Assembly: GCF_024448165.1 (NCBI RefSeq)
Contig: NZ_JAMOLN010000114.1
Location: 1 to 33,356 of the forward strand
Direction: 5' to 3'
Length of the DNA: 33,356 bases
DNA from: Streptomyces longispororuber
Lineage (GTDB): Bacteria; Actinomycetota; Actinomycetes; Streptomycetales; Streptomycetaceae
Made by a program: the position numbers and the translations under genes. Numbering within the stretch: position 1 is the stretch's first letter; every line of letters begins with the position of its first letter. The notes under the pieces were generated by a model. It saw only the letters and a program-made list of their open reading frames with translations. It did not search any database and had not been told where the DNA came from. Of the stretch, positions 7,794 through 16,289 are shown one piece after another.

Positions 7794-10127
7794 TCAGCCA
7801 GTTGCCTCGGCGGCTGCGGCGGGCACGGGCAGCGGTTCCGTCACGACCGCCGCCTGCGGGCGGATCGGGAGGCGGTTCACCGGGCGGCCCGTCGCCGCGC
7901 GGACCGCCGAGGCGACCGCAGCGGGGGACGCGACCACCGGCACCGCGCTGGCGGCCTTCGCGCCGAACGGGGCGACCACGTCCCGCTCCTCGACCAGCTT
8001 CACGATGCGGATGTCCGGCGCGTCGAGGGACGTGGGCAGCGCATAGCCGGTCAGGTCGGGGCGCCGGACGACGCCCTTCGGGGTCCGGAGGTTCTCCGTG
8101 AGCGCCGCGCCCACGCCCTGCGTGACCCCGGCCTCGATGCGGGCCGCGAGCTGGCCCGGGTTGAGGACCCGGCCGACGTCCTGCGCCACCGCCAGTTCCA
8201 CCACCCGTACGGAGCCGATCTCGATGTCGACGTCGACGACCGCGCGGATCGCGCAGAACGCGAGGCCCACGAAGGCGTCGCCCTGGCCGGTCGCGTCCAG
8301 CGGCTCGGTGGGGTGGGGGCGGCACTGCGCCGTCGCCCACAACTCCTTGCCCTCCATGGCCTCTTCGACCGTCGTGGACAGGACCCCGTCGTACGACGTG
8401 ATCTTGCCGTCCGCGATCTGGAGGAGCTCCGTGGACATGCCGAACTTGTGGGCCAGCGGCTGGAGCAGCTGCGTGCGGACCATCTTCGCCGCGCGTTCCA
8501 CCGCACCGCCCGACACCCATGTGTGTCGGCCGCGGCAGCCCGGGCCCGCCGGCGGCTGGTCCGTGTCGACCGGCGCCACGTGCACCTCGTCGATGCCGAG
8601 CGTGTCCTGGACGATCTGGCGGGCGAGGGTGGTGAAGCCCTGGCCCGTCTCGACCGCCGCGCAGATGACCGTGGCGACGCCGTCCAGGACCTTGACGGTG
8701 GCCGTCGACACCTCGTCCGCGCCCTCCGCGCCGAGCATGTGGACCATGCCGATGCCGTAGCCGACGCCCCGCCTGACCGCCCCGGGCTCACCGGCCCCCT
8801 CCGGTCCGCCCGGCAGCAGCCAGTCCTCCTCGGGCGTGTCCTTCGGAAGGGCGGGCAGCGGGAAGTCCCGCACCGCGGAGAGGAGTTCGGCGACCGGCGC
8901 GGGGCACGTCACCGTCTGGCCCGTCGGCAGGACGTCGCCCGTCGCAAGGACGTTGCGCATGCGCAGCTCGGCCGGGTCGATGCCCAGCTTCTTCGCGAGC
9001 TTGTCCATCTGGGCCTCGTAGGCGGCGCAGACCTGGAGCGCGCCCTCGCCCCGTACGTGACCGGAGGGCGGGTTGTTCGTGCGGACCGCCCAGCCTTCGA
9101 TCAGGGCGTGCGGCACCACGTACGGGCCGCAGGCGAAGGCCACGGCCGCCGCCAGCGCGTCCGACGAGGTGTCCGCGTAGGCGCCCGCGTCGAGCAGGAT
9201 CTGCGCCTCGACCTTCACCAGCCTGCCGTCCGCGTCCGCGTGGTGGCGGTAGCGGAGCAGCGTGGGGTGGCGGTGCGGGTGGCCCAGGAAGGATTCCTCG
9301 CGGGTCGCCGTCAGCTTGACCGGGCAGCCGGTCTTCAGCGCCAGCAGCCCCAGCGGGAGGTGGAAGCTCGGGTCCTCCCGGTCGGCCGTCGCGCCCGCCA
9401 CGCCCGTGACGACGACCTTCACGCGCTCCGGCTCCAGGCCGTAGCGGGAGGCCGCCAGATCGCGGTCGCCGTGCGGGTCCGTGGACGCGATGTAGAGCTC
9501 CACGCCGCCGTCGGGGCGGGGTACGGCGAGGCCGGCCTCGGCGCCGATCGGCGCCGGGTCCTGGCGGCCGATGCGGTACTGGCCCTCGACGATCACCTCG
9601 CCCGTCGCCTCCGCGTCGCCGTGGCGCAGCGGGATGTGGCGGACCAGGTTGCCGTCGGGGTGCAGGGGTTCGGCGGCGAAGGACTGCTCGGGGTCGGTGA
9701 CCGGGTCGAGCACCTCGTACTCGACGATGATCGCCGCGGCGGCCATCCGGGCCGTGTCCGGGTGGTCGGCCGCGACCGCCGCGAGGGCCTCGCCGTGGTG
9801 GCGTACGACCTCGGAGGCGAAGACCGGGCGGTCCGCCGTGCGGTGGCCGGGGAGCGGGCCGCCGGCGACATCCTCGTGCGTGACCACCGCGTGGACGCCG
9901 GGCATCTCGCGCGCGTGGGTGGTGTCGATGGAGACCACGCGTGCGTGCGCGTGCGGGGAGCGCAGGATCGCCGCCCAGAGCAGGCCCTCGGCCCACAGGT
10001 CGGAGGCGTACGGGAAGGTGCCCTCCGTCTTGGCGCGGGCCTCCGCCGAGGGGAGCGTGGTGCCCAGTCCGTGCGGGAGGCCTTCCGCCTCTGGGGCCAC
10101 GGGGACCTCGGTCGTCTCGTTGGTCAC
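7794..10127 (-). CDS. xanthine dehydrogenase-family molybdopterin-binding subunit, divergent active site (777 aa)
   Basis: The large Mo-cofactor subunit of a three-subunit molybdenum hydroxylase (xanthine dehydrogenase/CO dehydrogenase family, cytoplasmic). Recognisable are the a/b-hammerhead start (about residues 30-140), the Moco domain with NPPSGHVRGEG (352-362, Arg359 equivalent to the active-site Arg), ETGQG (493-497) and ATGQGDAFVG near 612. Unusually, the FGGKE signature is replaced by GVAGATADRED (242-252), and the GEPP motif carrying the catalytic Glu is replaced by KAASAVP (724-730). So it may have altered chemistry or no hydroxylase activity. The GTG start at 10127 overlaps the TGA of the 2Fe-2S subunit gene (GTGA). 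Substrate is unknown; purine oxidation cannot be assumed. The operon lacks a visible maturation factor (XdhC). Confidence 0.88.
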   Translation of the reverse strand: MTNETTEVPVAPEAEGLPHGLGTTLPSAEARAKTEGTFPYASDLWAEGLLWAAILRSPHAHARVVSIDTTHAREMPGVHAVVTHEDVAGGPLPGHRTADRPVFASEVVRHHGEALAAVAADHPDTARMAAAAIIVEYEVLDPVTDPEQSFAAEPLHPDGNLVRHIPLRHGDAEATGEVIVEGQYRIGRQDPAPIGAEAGLAVPRPDGGVELYIASTDPHGDRDLAASRYGLEPERVKVVVTGVAGATADREDPSFHLPLGLLALKTGCPVKLTATREESFLGHPHRHPTLLRYRHHADADGRLVKVEAQILLDAGAYADTSSDALAAAVAFACGPYVVPHALIEGWAVRTNNPPSGHVRGEGALQVCAAYEAQMDKLAKKLGIDPAELRMRNVLATGDVLPTGQTVTCPAPVAELLSAVRDFPLPALPKDTPEEDWLLPGGPEGAGEPGAVRRGVGYGIGMVHMLGAEGADEVSTATVKVLDGVATVICAAVETGQGFTTLARQIVQDTLGIDEVHVAPVDTDQPPAGPGCRGRHTWVSGGAVERAAKMVRTQLLQPLAHKFGMSTELLQIADGKITSYDGVLSTTVEEAMEGKELWATAQCRPHPTEPLDATGQGDAFVGLAFCAIRAVVDVDIEIGSVRVVELAVAQDVGRVLNPGQLAARIEAGVTQGVGAALTENLRTPKGVVRRPDLTGYALPTSLDAPDIRIVKLVEERDVVAPFGAKAASAVPVVASPAAVASAVRAATGRPVNRLPIRPQAAVVTEPLPVPAAAAEATG

Positions 10128-11638
10128 GCCTGGCCTCCGTCCTTGAAGTCCCCGTACGTACCGTGCGGACCGTGCGACCCGTGAGCGTCGTGGTCGCCGC
10201 GATCCCCGTAGGTTCCCTGACCGCCGTGATCGCCGTGATCGCCGTGGAAGTCCTGGATGCCCTCGCTGGGCGCCGGGCCCGCCTGGTGCGGGATGCGGGG
10301 TTCCTCCGCGCCGGGGCCGGGCGGTGGTTCGGCGGCCGCCGCCTCCGCGGACGTCTGCCGCTCGACCGTCACCTGCCGGACCGCGTCCAGGACGCCCCGG
10401 TACCCGGAGCAGCGGCACAGATTGCCGCACAGCGCCTGGCGAGCCTCCAGGTCGGTCGGGTTCGGGTTGCCCTCGAGCAGGTCGTGGACCGTCATCGCCA
10501 TGCCGGGAACGCAGAAGCCGCACTGGACGGCCCCGCAGGCGGCCAGCGCCCGCTGCACGTCGGAGGGCTGCCCGTCGGCGGCCAGACCCTCGACGGTGCG
10601 GACCTCGCTGCCGGCCGCGGTCGCCGCGGGCACCAGGCAGGAGGCGACGAGGCGGCCGTCCACCTGGACGTTGCACGCTCCGCACTCGCCCTGCGAGCAG
10701 CCGTCCTTGGCACCCGCCAGGCCGAGGCGCTCGCGCAGCACGTACAGGAGCGACTCGCCGATCCAGGCGTCCGTGACGGGGCGGTCGGCGCCGTTGACCC
10801 GCAGGACGTAGCTGACCAGGGGGTGGTCGTCGTGGAGCGGGAGGCGGGCCGGGGCGTCGTCCGTCTCCGTGTCGTCCGCCGTCTCGCCGTCCGCGTCCAG
10901 GTCGGAAACAGCCGTCCCCGGCTCCGACCCCGCCTCCACATCCGTGTCCGAAGGCGCATCCGCGTCCGCCTCTACCGGCTCCTCGGCCCGTACGGCCTCC
11001 GGTTCCAGCTCGGCCTCGACCTCAGGAACCTCGGCAACCACCGGTTCCGGTTCCGGTTCCGGTTCCGCTTCGGGCTCAGGACCGGCCGGCTGGGCCCACG
11101 CCTCACTCGCCCACGGCGCGGCCGCGCCGCCCGGCAGCGTGGCGGGCGGCGGCGTGCGGTCGCCCCACTGCGAGGCGAGCGCCGAGGTCGTGAACTCGCC
11201 CGACTCGTCCGGCAGTTCACCGCCCGCGAGCGGGATCGACCACTGGCCGGTGCTGCCCTGCGCGGGCGCCCCGTACTGCTGCTGGTTCGCGTCGGGCCAG
11301 CTGACGCCCGCGCCACCCGCAGCACCGCCCGAAGGGTCACCGGAAGCACCGCCCGAAGGGGCACCGGCGGGATCCGAAGACTCCCCGGCCCCCGTCAGCT
11401 CCTGCGGCAGCACCCACACCCCGGTCGCCGCCGGGTCGGTCGCGGCGGCACCCGTGGCCGGGCTCACCGTTATCTGCGGCGGCACGTAGCCGTGGCCGGG
11501 TGCGGCGAGCGGCGCCTCGTCGGGGAAGCCGTCGGGCGGCAGCTGTACGAACGCGGTCGCGTCGGAGTCGTAGTCGCCCTGGGGCAACGGCTCCCAGCCG
11601 TCCGCGCCAGAGCCATGACCGGTACCGGGGTTCGTCAC
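10124..11638 (-). CDS. 2Fe-2S subunit of the molybdenum hydroxylase with long disordered extensions (504 aa)
   Basis: Electron-transfer subunit linking the Mo and FAD subunits. The plant-type 2Fe-2S cluster ligands are Cys314, 319, 322 and 334 (C-x4-C-x2-C-x11-C). The second, helical-domain cluster uses Cys373, 376, 408 and 410 (QCGFC ... LCRC), as in all xanthine dehydrogenase small subunits. Such subunits are usually about 160-200 aa. Here about 270 residues of Pro/Gly/Ala- then Glu/Asp-rich disordered sequence precede the domain, and residues 461-504 form a Gly/Asp/His-rich tail. The start GTG overlaps the FAD gene's TGA (GTGA). A shorter start nearer the cluster domain is possible, but codon use stays coding-like through the extension and the overlap supports the long form. 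Confidence 0.88.
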   Translation of the reverse strand: MTNPGTGHGSGADGWEPLPQGDYDSDATAFVQLPPDGFPDEAPLAAPGHGYVPPQITVSPATGAAATDPAATGVWVLPQELTGAGESSDPAGAPSGGASGDPSGGAAGGAGVSWPDANQQQYGAPAQGSTGQWSIPLAGGELPDESGEFTTSALASQWGDRTPPPATLPGGAAAPWASEAWAQPAGPEPEAEPEPEPEPVVAEVPEVEAELEPEAVRAEEPVEADADAPSDTDVEAGSEPGTAVSDLDADGETADDTETDDAPARLPLHDDHPLVSYVLRVNGADRPVTDAWIGESLLYVLRERLGLAGAKDGCSQGECGACNVQVDGRLVASCLVPAATAAGSEVRTVEGLAADGQPSDVQRALAACGAVQCGFCVPGMAMTVHDLLEGNPNPTDLEARQALCGNLCRCSGYRGVLDAVRQVTVERQTSAEAAAAEPPPGPGAEEPRIPHQAGPAPSEGIQDFHGDHGDHGGQGTYGDRGDHDAHGSHGPHGTYGDFKDGGQA

Positions 11639-12531
11639 GACAGCGCCCTCCCGAGTGCACGTCGGGCCAGCGCGGCGACGGTGCGCCGCAGATGCAGTAC
11701 GGCGGCCGGCAGGGTCTCCTGCGTGCCGTCGGGAGCGGGGGCCGGGTCGGGGATGCAGGCCGCGGCGACGTACTCGCCGAACGCCTGCACGGCCTCCGGT
11801 ACGAGTGCGCTCCGCTCGCCGTCCCAGTCGATGAGCGAGGCCACCCACTGCTCGGCCTCCAGCGGGCGCAGCGGCATCGGCGCGATGGCGCCGACGGCGC
11901 AGCGCACGCCGCGCCTGGCCGGGTCGAGGACCAGGGCCACGGACGCGGTCGCCCGGCCGGGGCCGGTCCGTCCGGTGGCCTTCAGGAAGACCTGCGGCGC
12001 GTGCAGCAGCGGGACCCGGACGAAGCCGATCAGCTCGCCGGGCCGGAGCATCTCCATGCCGGCCAGCAGGTGCGAGACGGGGACCTCGCGGCGGGCGCCC
12101 TGCGGCCCCGCGATGATCAACGTGGCTTCGAGGGCGGCCAGTACGGGCAGCGCGTCGTTCGTCGGGGCGGCCGACGCGATGTTGCCGCCGAGCGTGCCCG
12201 CGTTGCGGATCTGCGGCGGGCCCGCGGCGCGCGCGGAGGCGGCGAGGGCGGGGATGAGGGCGGCGAAGTCGGGGCGGCCCATCCGGGCGTGGGTGAGGCC
12301 GGCGCCGAGCAGCGCGTGGCCGTCCTGGTACTGCCAGCCGCGGATCTCGCTGATCCGGCCGAGGCCGACGAGGGCGGCCGGGCGGAGTTGACCCGCGTTG
12401 ACCTGGGCCATGAGGTCGGTGCCGCCGGCGACGGGCACGGCCGCGGGCATCGCGGCGAGCGCTGCGACCGCCTCGTCCAGCGAACCCGGAAGTACCGCGG
12501 CCTGTGTCGCCTGCGGTGCGTGCGTGGTCAA
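11635..12531 (-). CDS. FAD-binding subunit of the molybdenum hydroxylase (298 aa)
   Basis: Medium FAD subunit (CoxM/XdhB type), first gene of the three-gene operon. PVAGGTDLMAQ (about residues 33-43) and IRNAGTLGGNIASAAP (about 105-120) are the two FAD-binding signatures of the family. The C-terminal CO-dehydrogenase flavoprotein domain follows (PARRGVRCAVG...). The start is the TTG at 12531, nine bases after GGAAGGGG; that gives the usual family length, whereas longer in-frame versions run through non-coding-looking sequence. Its stop TGA overlaps the GTG of the 2Fe-2S gene. The order FAD, Fe-S, Mo is common for this family in actinobacteria. Confidence 0.88.
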   Translation of the reverse strand: MTTHAPQATQAAVLPGSLDEAVAALAAMPAAVPVAGGTDLMAQVNAGQLRPAALVGLGRISEIRGWQYQDGHALLGAGLTHARMGRPDFAALIPALAASARAAGPPQIRNAGTLGGNIASAAPTNDALPVLAALEATLIIAGPQGARREVPVSHLLAGMEMLRPGELIGFVRVPLLHAPQVFLKATGRTGPGRATASVALVLDPARRGVRCAVGAIAPMPLRPLEAEQWVASLIDWDGERSALVPEAVQAFGEYVAAACIPDPAPAPDGTQETLPAAVLHLRRTVAALARRALGRALS

Positions 12532-12891
12532 AACCGGCTGCCCCTTCCCGATGTCCGGCCGCGCGCCCGGCGGCGTGCCGGTCCCGCGTGGTCCGCGCGT
12601 GACCGCCGTTCCCGCCGTTACGCCTGTTCCGCCGTACGGTACGTGCTGACAGGCCGGACGTGGCAACTCTGGCACATCTTCCCGGGAGCCCGGAGAGGGG
12701 GTCCGGTAGGAGGCATTCGCCCCTTCCACCTGGGAGATGACCGATATCGCACCGCATCGCCGGTGAGCGCGAATTGACACTCTTCGGCGATGTATGGGGT
12801 GACGTAGGCGCGATATAAGGGCCGGTCGCGCCCCTGGGGGCGCACGTGTCCCGGGAGTGCACCCCCGGGACACGCCGCACGAGGGCCGGAC
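12532..12891. other. intergenic region between hexosaminidase end and molybdenum hydroxylase operon
   Basis: A 360-base gap between two - strand transcription units. It holds the strong hairpin at 12845-12874 and a second perfect 7-bp arm palindrome (GCGCCCC/GGGGCGC, 12828-12843). It must also hold the promoter of the hydroxylase operon, but I could not pick a convincing -35/-10 pair. No coding sequence is supported. Confidence 0.5.
12845..12874 (-). terminator. hairpin terminator after the hexosaminidase gene
   Basis: Perfect 11-bp inverted repeat (CGTGTCCCGGG / CCCGGGACACG) with an 8-base loop, beginning 18 bases after the stop of the GH20 gene. There is no T-run, which is typical of Streptomyces terminators. 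Confidence 0.7.
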
Positions 12892-14505
12892 TCACACGTT
12901 CGGGGGCGCCCCTTCGATCGGACGTCCGAGCACTCCGGGGCGACGCTGCCACGGCAACGGGCCGCCCGGCGGCCGGTAGTCGACGCCCAGCGCGTCAAGT
13001 CGCCGGTAGTGGACGGCCATGCGGCGCTCGAAGTCCGCGTAGTCGCGCTCGGCCGGGGCGGGCAGTTCGCTCCAGGCCACCTCGCAGAAGGCGGAGAGGC
13101 GCGGGAAGGCCTGGTAGTCGACGCGCCGGGCGTCCTCCATCACCTCGCTCCACAGGTTGGCCTGGGTGCCGAGCACGTGCCGGGCCTCGTCCGCGGTGAG
13201 CTGCGGCGGAACCGGCTCGAAGCGGTAGACGTCCTCCAGGGTGCGGACGTACCCGATCGGGACCGGCTCGTCCTCCCCGGCCGCCTGCCGGTGGTCCAGA
13301 TAGACCTGCTGCTCGGGGCACATGACGACGTCGTGGCCCGCCTTGGCCGCGGTGATGCCGCCCGCGTAGCCGCGCCAGGAGGAGACGGTGGCGCCGGGCG
13401 CGAGGCCGCCCTCCAGGATCTCGTCCCAGCCGACGAGCCGCCGGCCGCGCTCACTCAGCCAGGTGTCGAAGTGCCGGATGAACCAGGACTGCAGCTCGTC
13501 CTCGTCCTTCAGTCCCAGTTCCTTGATGCGGGCCTGGGCGGTCGGCGACTGCTTCCACTGGTCCTTGGGGCATTCGTCGCCGCCGACGTGGATGAACGTC
13601 GAGGGGAAGAGGCCGAGGAGTTCCTCGAAGACGCCCTCGTAGAACCGGAGGGTGTTGTCAGTGGGGGCGAGTACGTTCGGATTGACGCCCCAGGTGTCCC
13701 AGACGGGGAGAGAAGACGTGTCGATCACATCGGAGTTGCCGAGTTCCGGATACGCGTGGATGGCCGCCTGCGAGTGGCCGGGCACGTCGATCTCGGGGAC
13801 CACCGCGATATGCCGGGCGTGGGCGTAGGCGACGATCTCCCGAATGTCGTCCTGCGTGTAGAAGCCGCCGTGCGGCTTGTCCTCCCACAACTCCGAGGCC
13901 CGGTGGCCGAATTTCGTCCGTGACCGCCAGGAGCCGTGCTCCGTCAGTTTCGGGTAGCGCTTGATCTCGACACGCCAGCCCTGGTCGTCGGTGAGGTGGA
14001 AGTGGAAGACGTTGAGTTTGTGGGCGGCCAGCAGATCGAGAAAGCGCAGGACCCCGTCCTTCGGCATGAAGTGGCGGGACACGTCGAGCATCGCGCCGCG
14101 CCAGCGGAAGCGCGGGCTGTCCTCGATCGTCACGTACGGCAGGGTCCACCGGCGGTCGGCGGCGAGCGGGGCCCGGCGGTGGGCGTCGGGGCCGAGGAGC
14201 TGACGCAGCGTCTGGGCCCCCCAGAAGACACCGGCCGCGGCGCCGCCCTCGATGGTCACGCCGTCGGCGGTGACGCTCAGCCGGTACGCCTCCGCCGCCA
14301 GGGAGGGGTCGACGGACAGCCGTACGGCATCGGTGCCGTCCGCGCTCGCGGGCGCCAGTGCGAGCCCGGTCACGGCGCCGAGCGTGGCGCGCAGCCAGCG
14401 CGCCGTGTCCTCGGTGCCCTCGCCCGCCACGATCCCGGTGCCGCCACCGAGTTCGTACGAGCCGTCGCCCTCCACCACACGGCGGGGTGCCGGAATGAGA
14501 TCCAT
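12892..14505 (-). CDS. beta-N-acetylhexosaminidase, GH20 family, cytoplasmic (537 aa)
   Basis: Releases terminal GlcNAc/GalNAc from oligosaccharides by substrate-assisted catalysis. The GH20 catalytic pair Asp310-Glu311 is in HVGGDECP. The N-terminal GH20b domain covers about 1-125, and the TIM barrel starts at RWRGAMLDVSRHF (135-147), with HFHLTDDQGW at 168-177. Length and layout match the Streptomyces plicatus enzyme. Unlike secreted members there is no signal peptide, so it should act inside the cell on imported chito-oligosaccharides or related sugars. The ATG has AGAAGGG ten bases upstream. It lies 36 bases after the second permease gene, as last gene of the import operon, similar to the DasD role beside DasABC. 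Confidence 0.93.
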   Translation of the reverse strand: MDLIPAPRRVVEGDGSYELGGGTGIVAGEGTEDTARWLRATLGAVTGLALAPASADGTDAVRLSVDPSLAAEAYRLSVTADGVTIEGGAAAGVFWGAQTLRQLLGPDAHRRAPLAADRRWTLPYVTIEDSPRFRWRGAMLDVSRHFMPKDGVLRFLDLLAAHKLNVFHFHLTDDQGWRVEIKRYPKLTEHGSWRSRTKFGHRASELWEDKPHGGFYTQDDIREIVAYAHARHIAVVPEIDVPGHSQAAIHAYPELGNSDVIDTSSLPVWDTWGVNPNVLAPTDNTLRFYEGVFEELLGLFPSTFIHVGGDECPKDQWKQSPTAQARIKELGLKDEDELQSWFIRHFDTWLSERGRRLVGWDEILEGGLAPGATVSSWRGYAGGITAAKAGHDVVMCPEQQVYLDHRQAAGEDEPVPIGYVRTLEDVYRFEPVPPQLTADEARHVLGTQANLWSEVMEDARRVDYQAFPRLSAFCEVAWSELPAPAERDYADFERRMAVHYRRLDALGVDYRPPGGPLPWQRRPGVLGRPIEGAPPNV

Positions 14506-14541
14506 GAATGCCAGGCCCTTCTCTATGGGGTCTCTAGGGGG

Positions 14542-15405
14542 TCAGTCCTTGACCGCGCCGCCGAGCCCGGAGACCAGGCGCCGCTGCACGAGGACGAAGA
14601 AGACGAGTACGGGGAGGGTCATCACGGTCGAGGCTGCCATGATTCCGCCCCAGTCGTTCTCGTCCGGTTTGAAGAAGACGAGCAGGGCCATCGGCAGCGT
14701 CGACTGGGACGTGTCGCTGATGATGAAGGACTTCGCGAACAGGAAGTCGTTCCAGGTGGAGATGAAGGAGAAGACGCTCGTCGCCACCAGACCGGGGAAG
14801 ACGAGGGGGAAGAGGATCTGCCAGAGAAAGCGGGCGCGGCTCGCGCCGTCGATGTAGGCGGCCTCTTCGAGCGCTTCGGGGACCGCCTTCACGAAGCCGC
14901 GCAGCATCCACACGGCGAAGGGCAGCGAGAAGGCGAGATGGGGCAGGATCAGCGAGCCGAGCGTGTTGAGCTGTCCGAAGTCCCGCATCAGGAAGAAGAG
15001 CGGGATGGTGAGCGCTTCCACGGGCACCATCTGCGCGACGAGGAACATGATGAGCAGCGTCGTGCGGAACCGGAATCGGAATCGCGTCACGGCCGTCGCC
15101 GCGAGGAATGCGACGAGCGCGGAGACCACGACGACGGTGCCCGCGACGATGAGGCTGTTGAGGAAGTACCGGCCGAATTCCTGCTGTTGGAAGACGCGGC
15201 GGAAGGAGTCGAGGGACGGGGCGAGTGTCCAGGGGCGGGGCTCGGTCGATTCGATCTCGCCGGCCGGTTTGAAGGCGCTGAGCACCATCCAGTAGAGGGG
15301 GAAGGCGACGACGAGGGCGATCAGCAGCGCGGACGCCTCGGCGGCGAGCCGCCAGGGCCGGCGGACGCGCAGACCGCGCGCGGCCCGTATGCCGGGCAGG
15401 GTCAC
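14542..15405 (-). CDS. sugar ABC transporter permease, MalG/DasC type (287 aa)
   Basis: Integral membrane permease of a carbohydrate uptake (CUT1) ABC importer. Six transmembrane segments are visible, and the EAA loop (EALEEAAYIDGASRARFLWQ) that contacts the ATPase sits about 90 residues from the C-terminus. The GTG start at 15405 (VTLPGIRAARG) overlaps the stop of the other permease (GTGA) and has a purine-rich AGAGGGGAGAG site just upstream. It forms a heterodimer with the upstream permease. No ATPase gene is in the operon; in Streptomyces such importers are energised by the shared ATPase MsiK. Confidence 0.92.
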   Translation of the reverse strand: MTLPGIRAARGLRVRRPWRLAAEASALLIALVVAFPLYWMVLSAFKPAGEIESTEPRPWTLAPSLDSFRRVFQQQEFGRYFLNSLIVAGTVVVVSALVAFLAATAVTRFRFRFRTTLLIMFLVAQMVPVEALTIPLFFLMRDFGQLNTLGSLILPHLAFSLPFAVWMLRGFVKAVPEALEEAAYIDGASRARFLWQILFPLVFPGLVATSVFSFISTWNDFLFAKSFIISDTSQSTLPMALLVFFKPDENDWGGIMAASTVMTLPVLVFFVLVQRRLVSGLGGAVKD

Positions 15406-16289
15406 AGCTCTCTCCCCTCTCGGCGCATCAGCCGCAGATAGACGAGCGTCACCGCGAGCAGGATCACGAGCATCACGACGCCGATGGCCGAGCCGAGGCT
15501 GTACTCGCTCCCGGCGAAGGCCTTCTGGTAGGCGTACACGTTGAGCACGAGGTTCTGTCCTGCGATGCCGCCGCCGTTCGTCATGACGTAGATCTGGGTG
15601 AAGACCTTGAAGTCCCAGATGATCGACTGGATGGTGACGACGACGAGGATGGGCCGCAGCATCGGCGCCATGACCGAGCGCCAGGTCCGCCACTGCGAGG
15701 CCCCGTCGAGCGAGGCCGCCTCCAGGACCTCGCCCGGGATGGCCCTGATCCCCGCGTACACGGTCACCATGACGAACGGGAAAGAGCACCAGACCACTTC
15801 GAGCAGGACGAGCGCGAAGGCGCTGTACCGCCCGTAGGTCCAGGAGAAGTCGCCGAGTCCGAGCGTCTTGTTGACCGGGCCGAAGTCCGGGTCGAAGAGG
15901 AACATCCAGACGGTGGACCCGGTGATCGCCGGGGTCGCCCAGGCGCCGAGCGCGGCCAGCATCAGCGCGAGCCGGGGCACGGCCCGCACCCGGGTGAGCA
16001 GCACGGCGAGCGCGCAGCCGACGAGCAGCGTGGAGACGACGCAGGCCGCCGCGAACAGCACGGTGGCGAGCAGTACCTGCCAGAACTGGCTGTCGGAGAA
16101 CAGGTGCTGGTAGTTGGCGAGGCCCTGGAAGGTCGTCGGTTCGCCGCCGCTGACCTGGGCCTGGGTGTACTCCAGGAAGGAGATCAGGCCGAGTTGGTAG
16201 ATCGGGTAGACGAGCAGTCCGCCCAGCAGGACCAGGGCGGGGGCCAGATACAGCCAGGGTGTCCAGCGCGCGCCGTGCACGGACCTCAC
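15402..16289 (-). CDS. sugar ABC transporter permease, MalF/DasB type (295 aa)
   Basis: Partner permease of the CUT1 importer. It begins with a short cytoplasmic N-terminus (VRSVHGARWTPW) and a first membrane helix, with six membrane helices in all. The EAA motif reads EVLEAASLDGASQWRTWRSV, with the conserved Gly. The GTG start at 16289 overlaps the TGA of the binding-protein gene, and its own stop overlaps the next GTG, so the transporter genes are fully coupled in translation. Confidence 0.92.
   Translation of the reverse strand: MRSVHGARWTPWLYLAPALVLLGGLLVYPIYQLGLISFLEYTQAQVSGGEPTTFQGLANYQHLFSDSQFWQVLLATVLFAAACVVSTLLVGCALAVLLTRVRAVPRLALMLAALGAWATPAITGSTVWMFLFDPDFGPVNKTLGLGDFSWTYGRYSAFALVLLEVVWCSFPFVMVTVYAGIRAIPGEVLEAASLDGASQWRTWRSVMAPMLRPILVVVTIQSIIWDFKVFTQIYVMTNGGGIAGQNLVLNVYAYQKAFAGSEYSLGSAIGVVMLVILLAVTLVYLRLMRREGREL

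Noticed and set aside
8313..10184. 623-codon open frame on the + strand over the Mo subunit
   Set aside because: Arg/Ala/Val-rich translation typical of the opposite strand of GC-rich genes; the - strand frame has clear family motifs.
13936..15441. 501-codon open frame on the + strand over hexosaminidase and permease genes
   Set aside because: It crosses two well-supported genes and shows only low-complexity Glu/Arg/Gly sequence.
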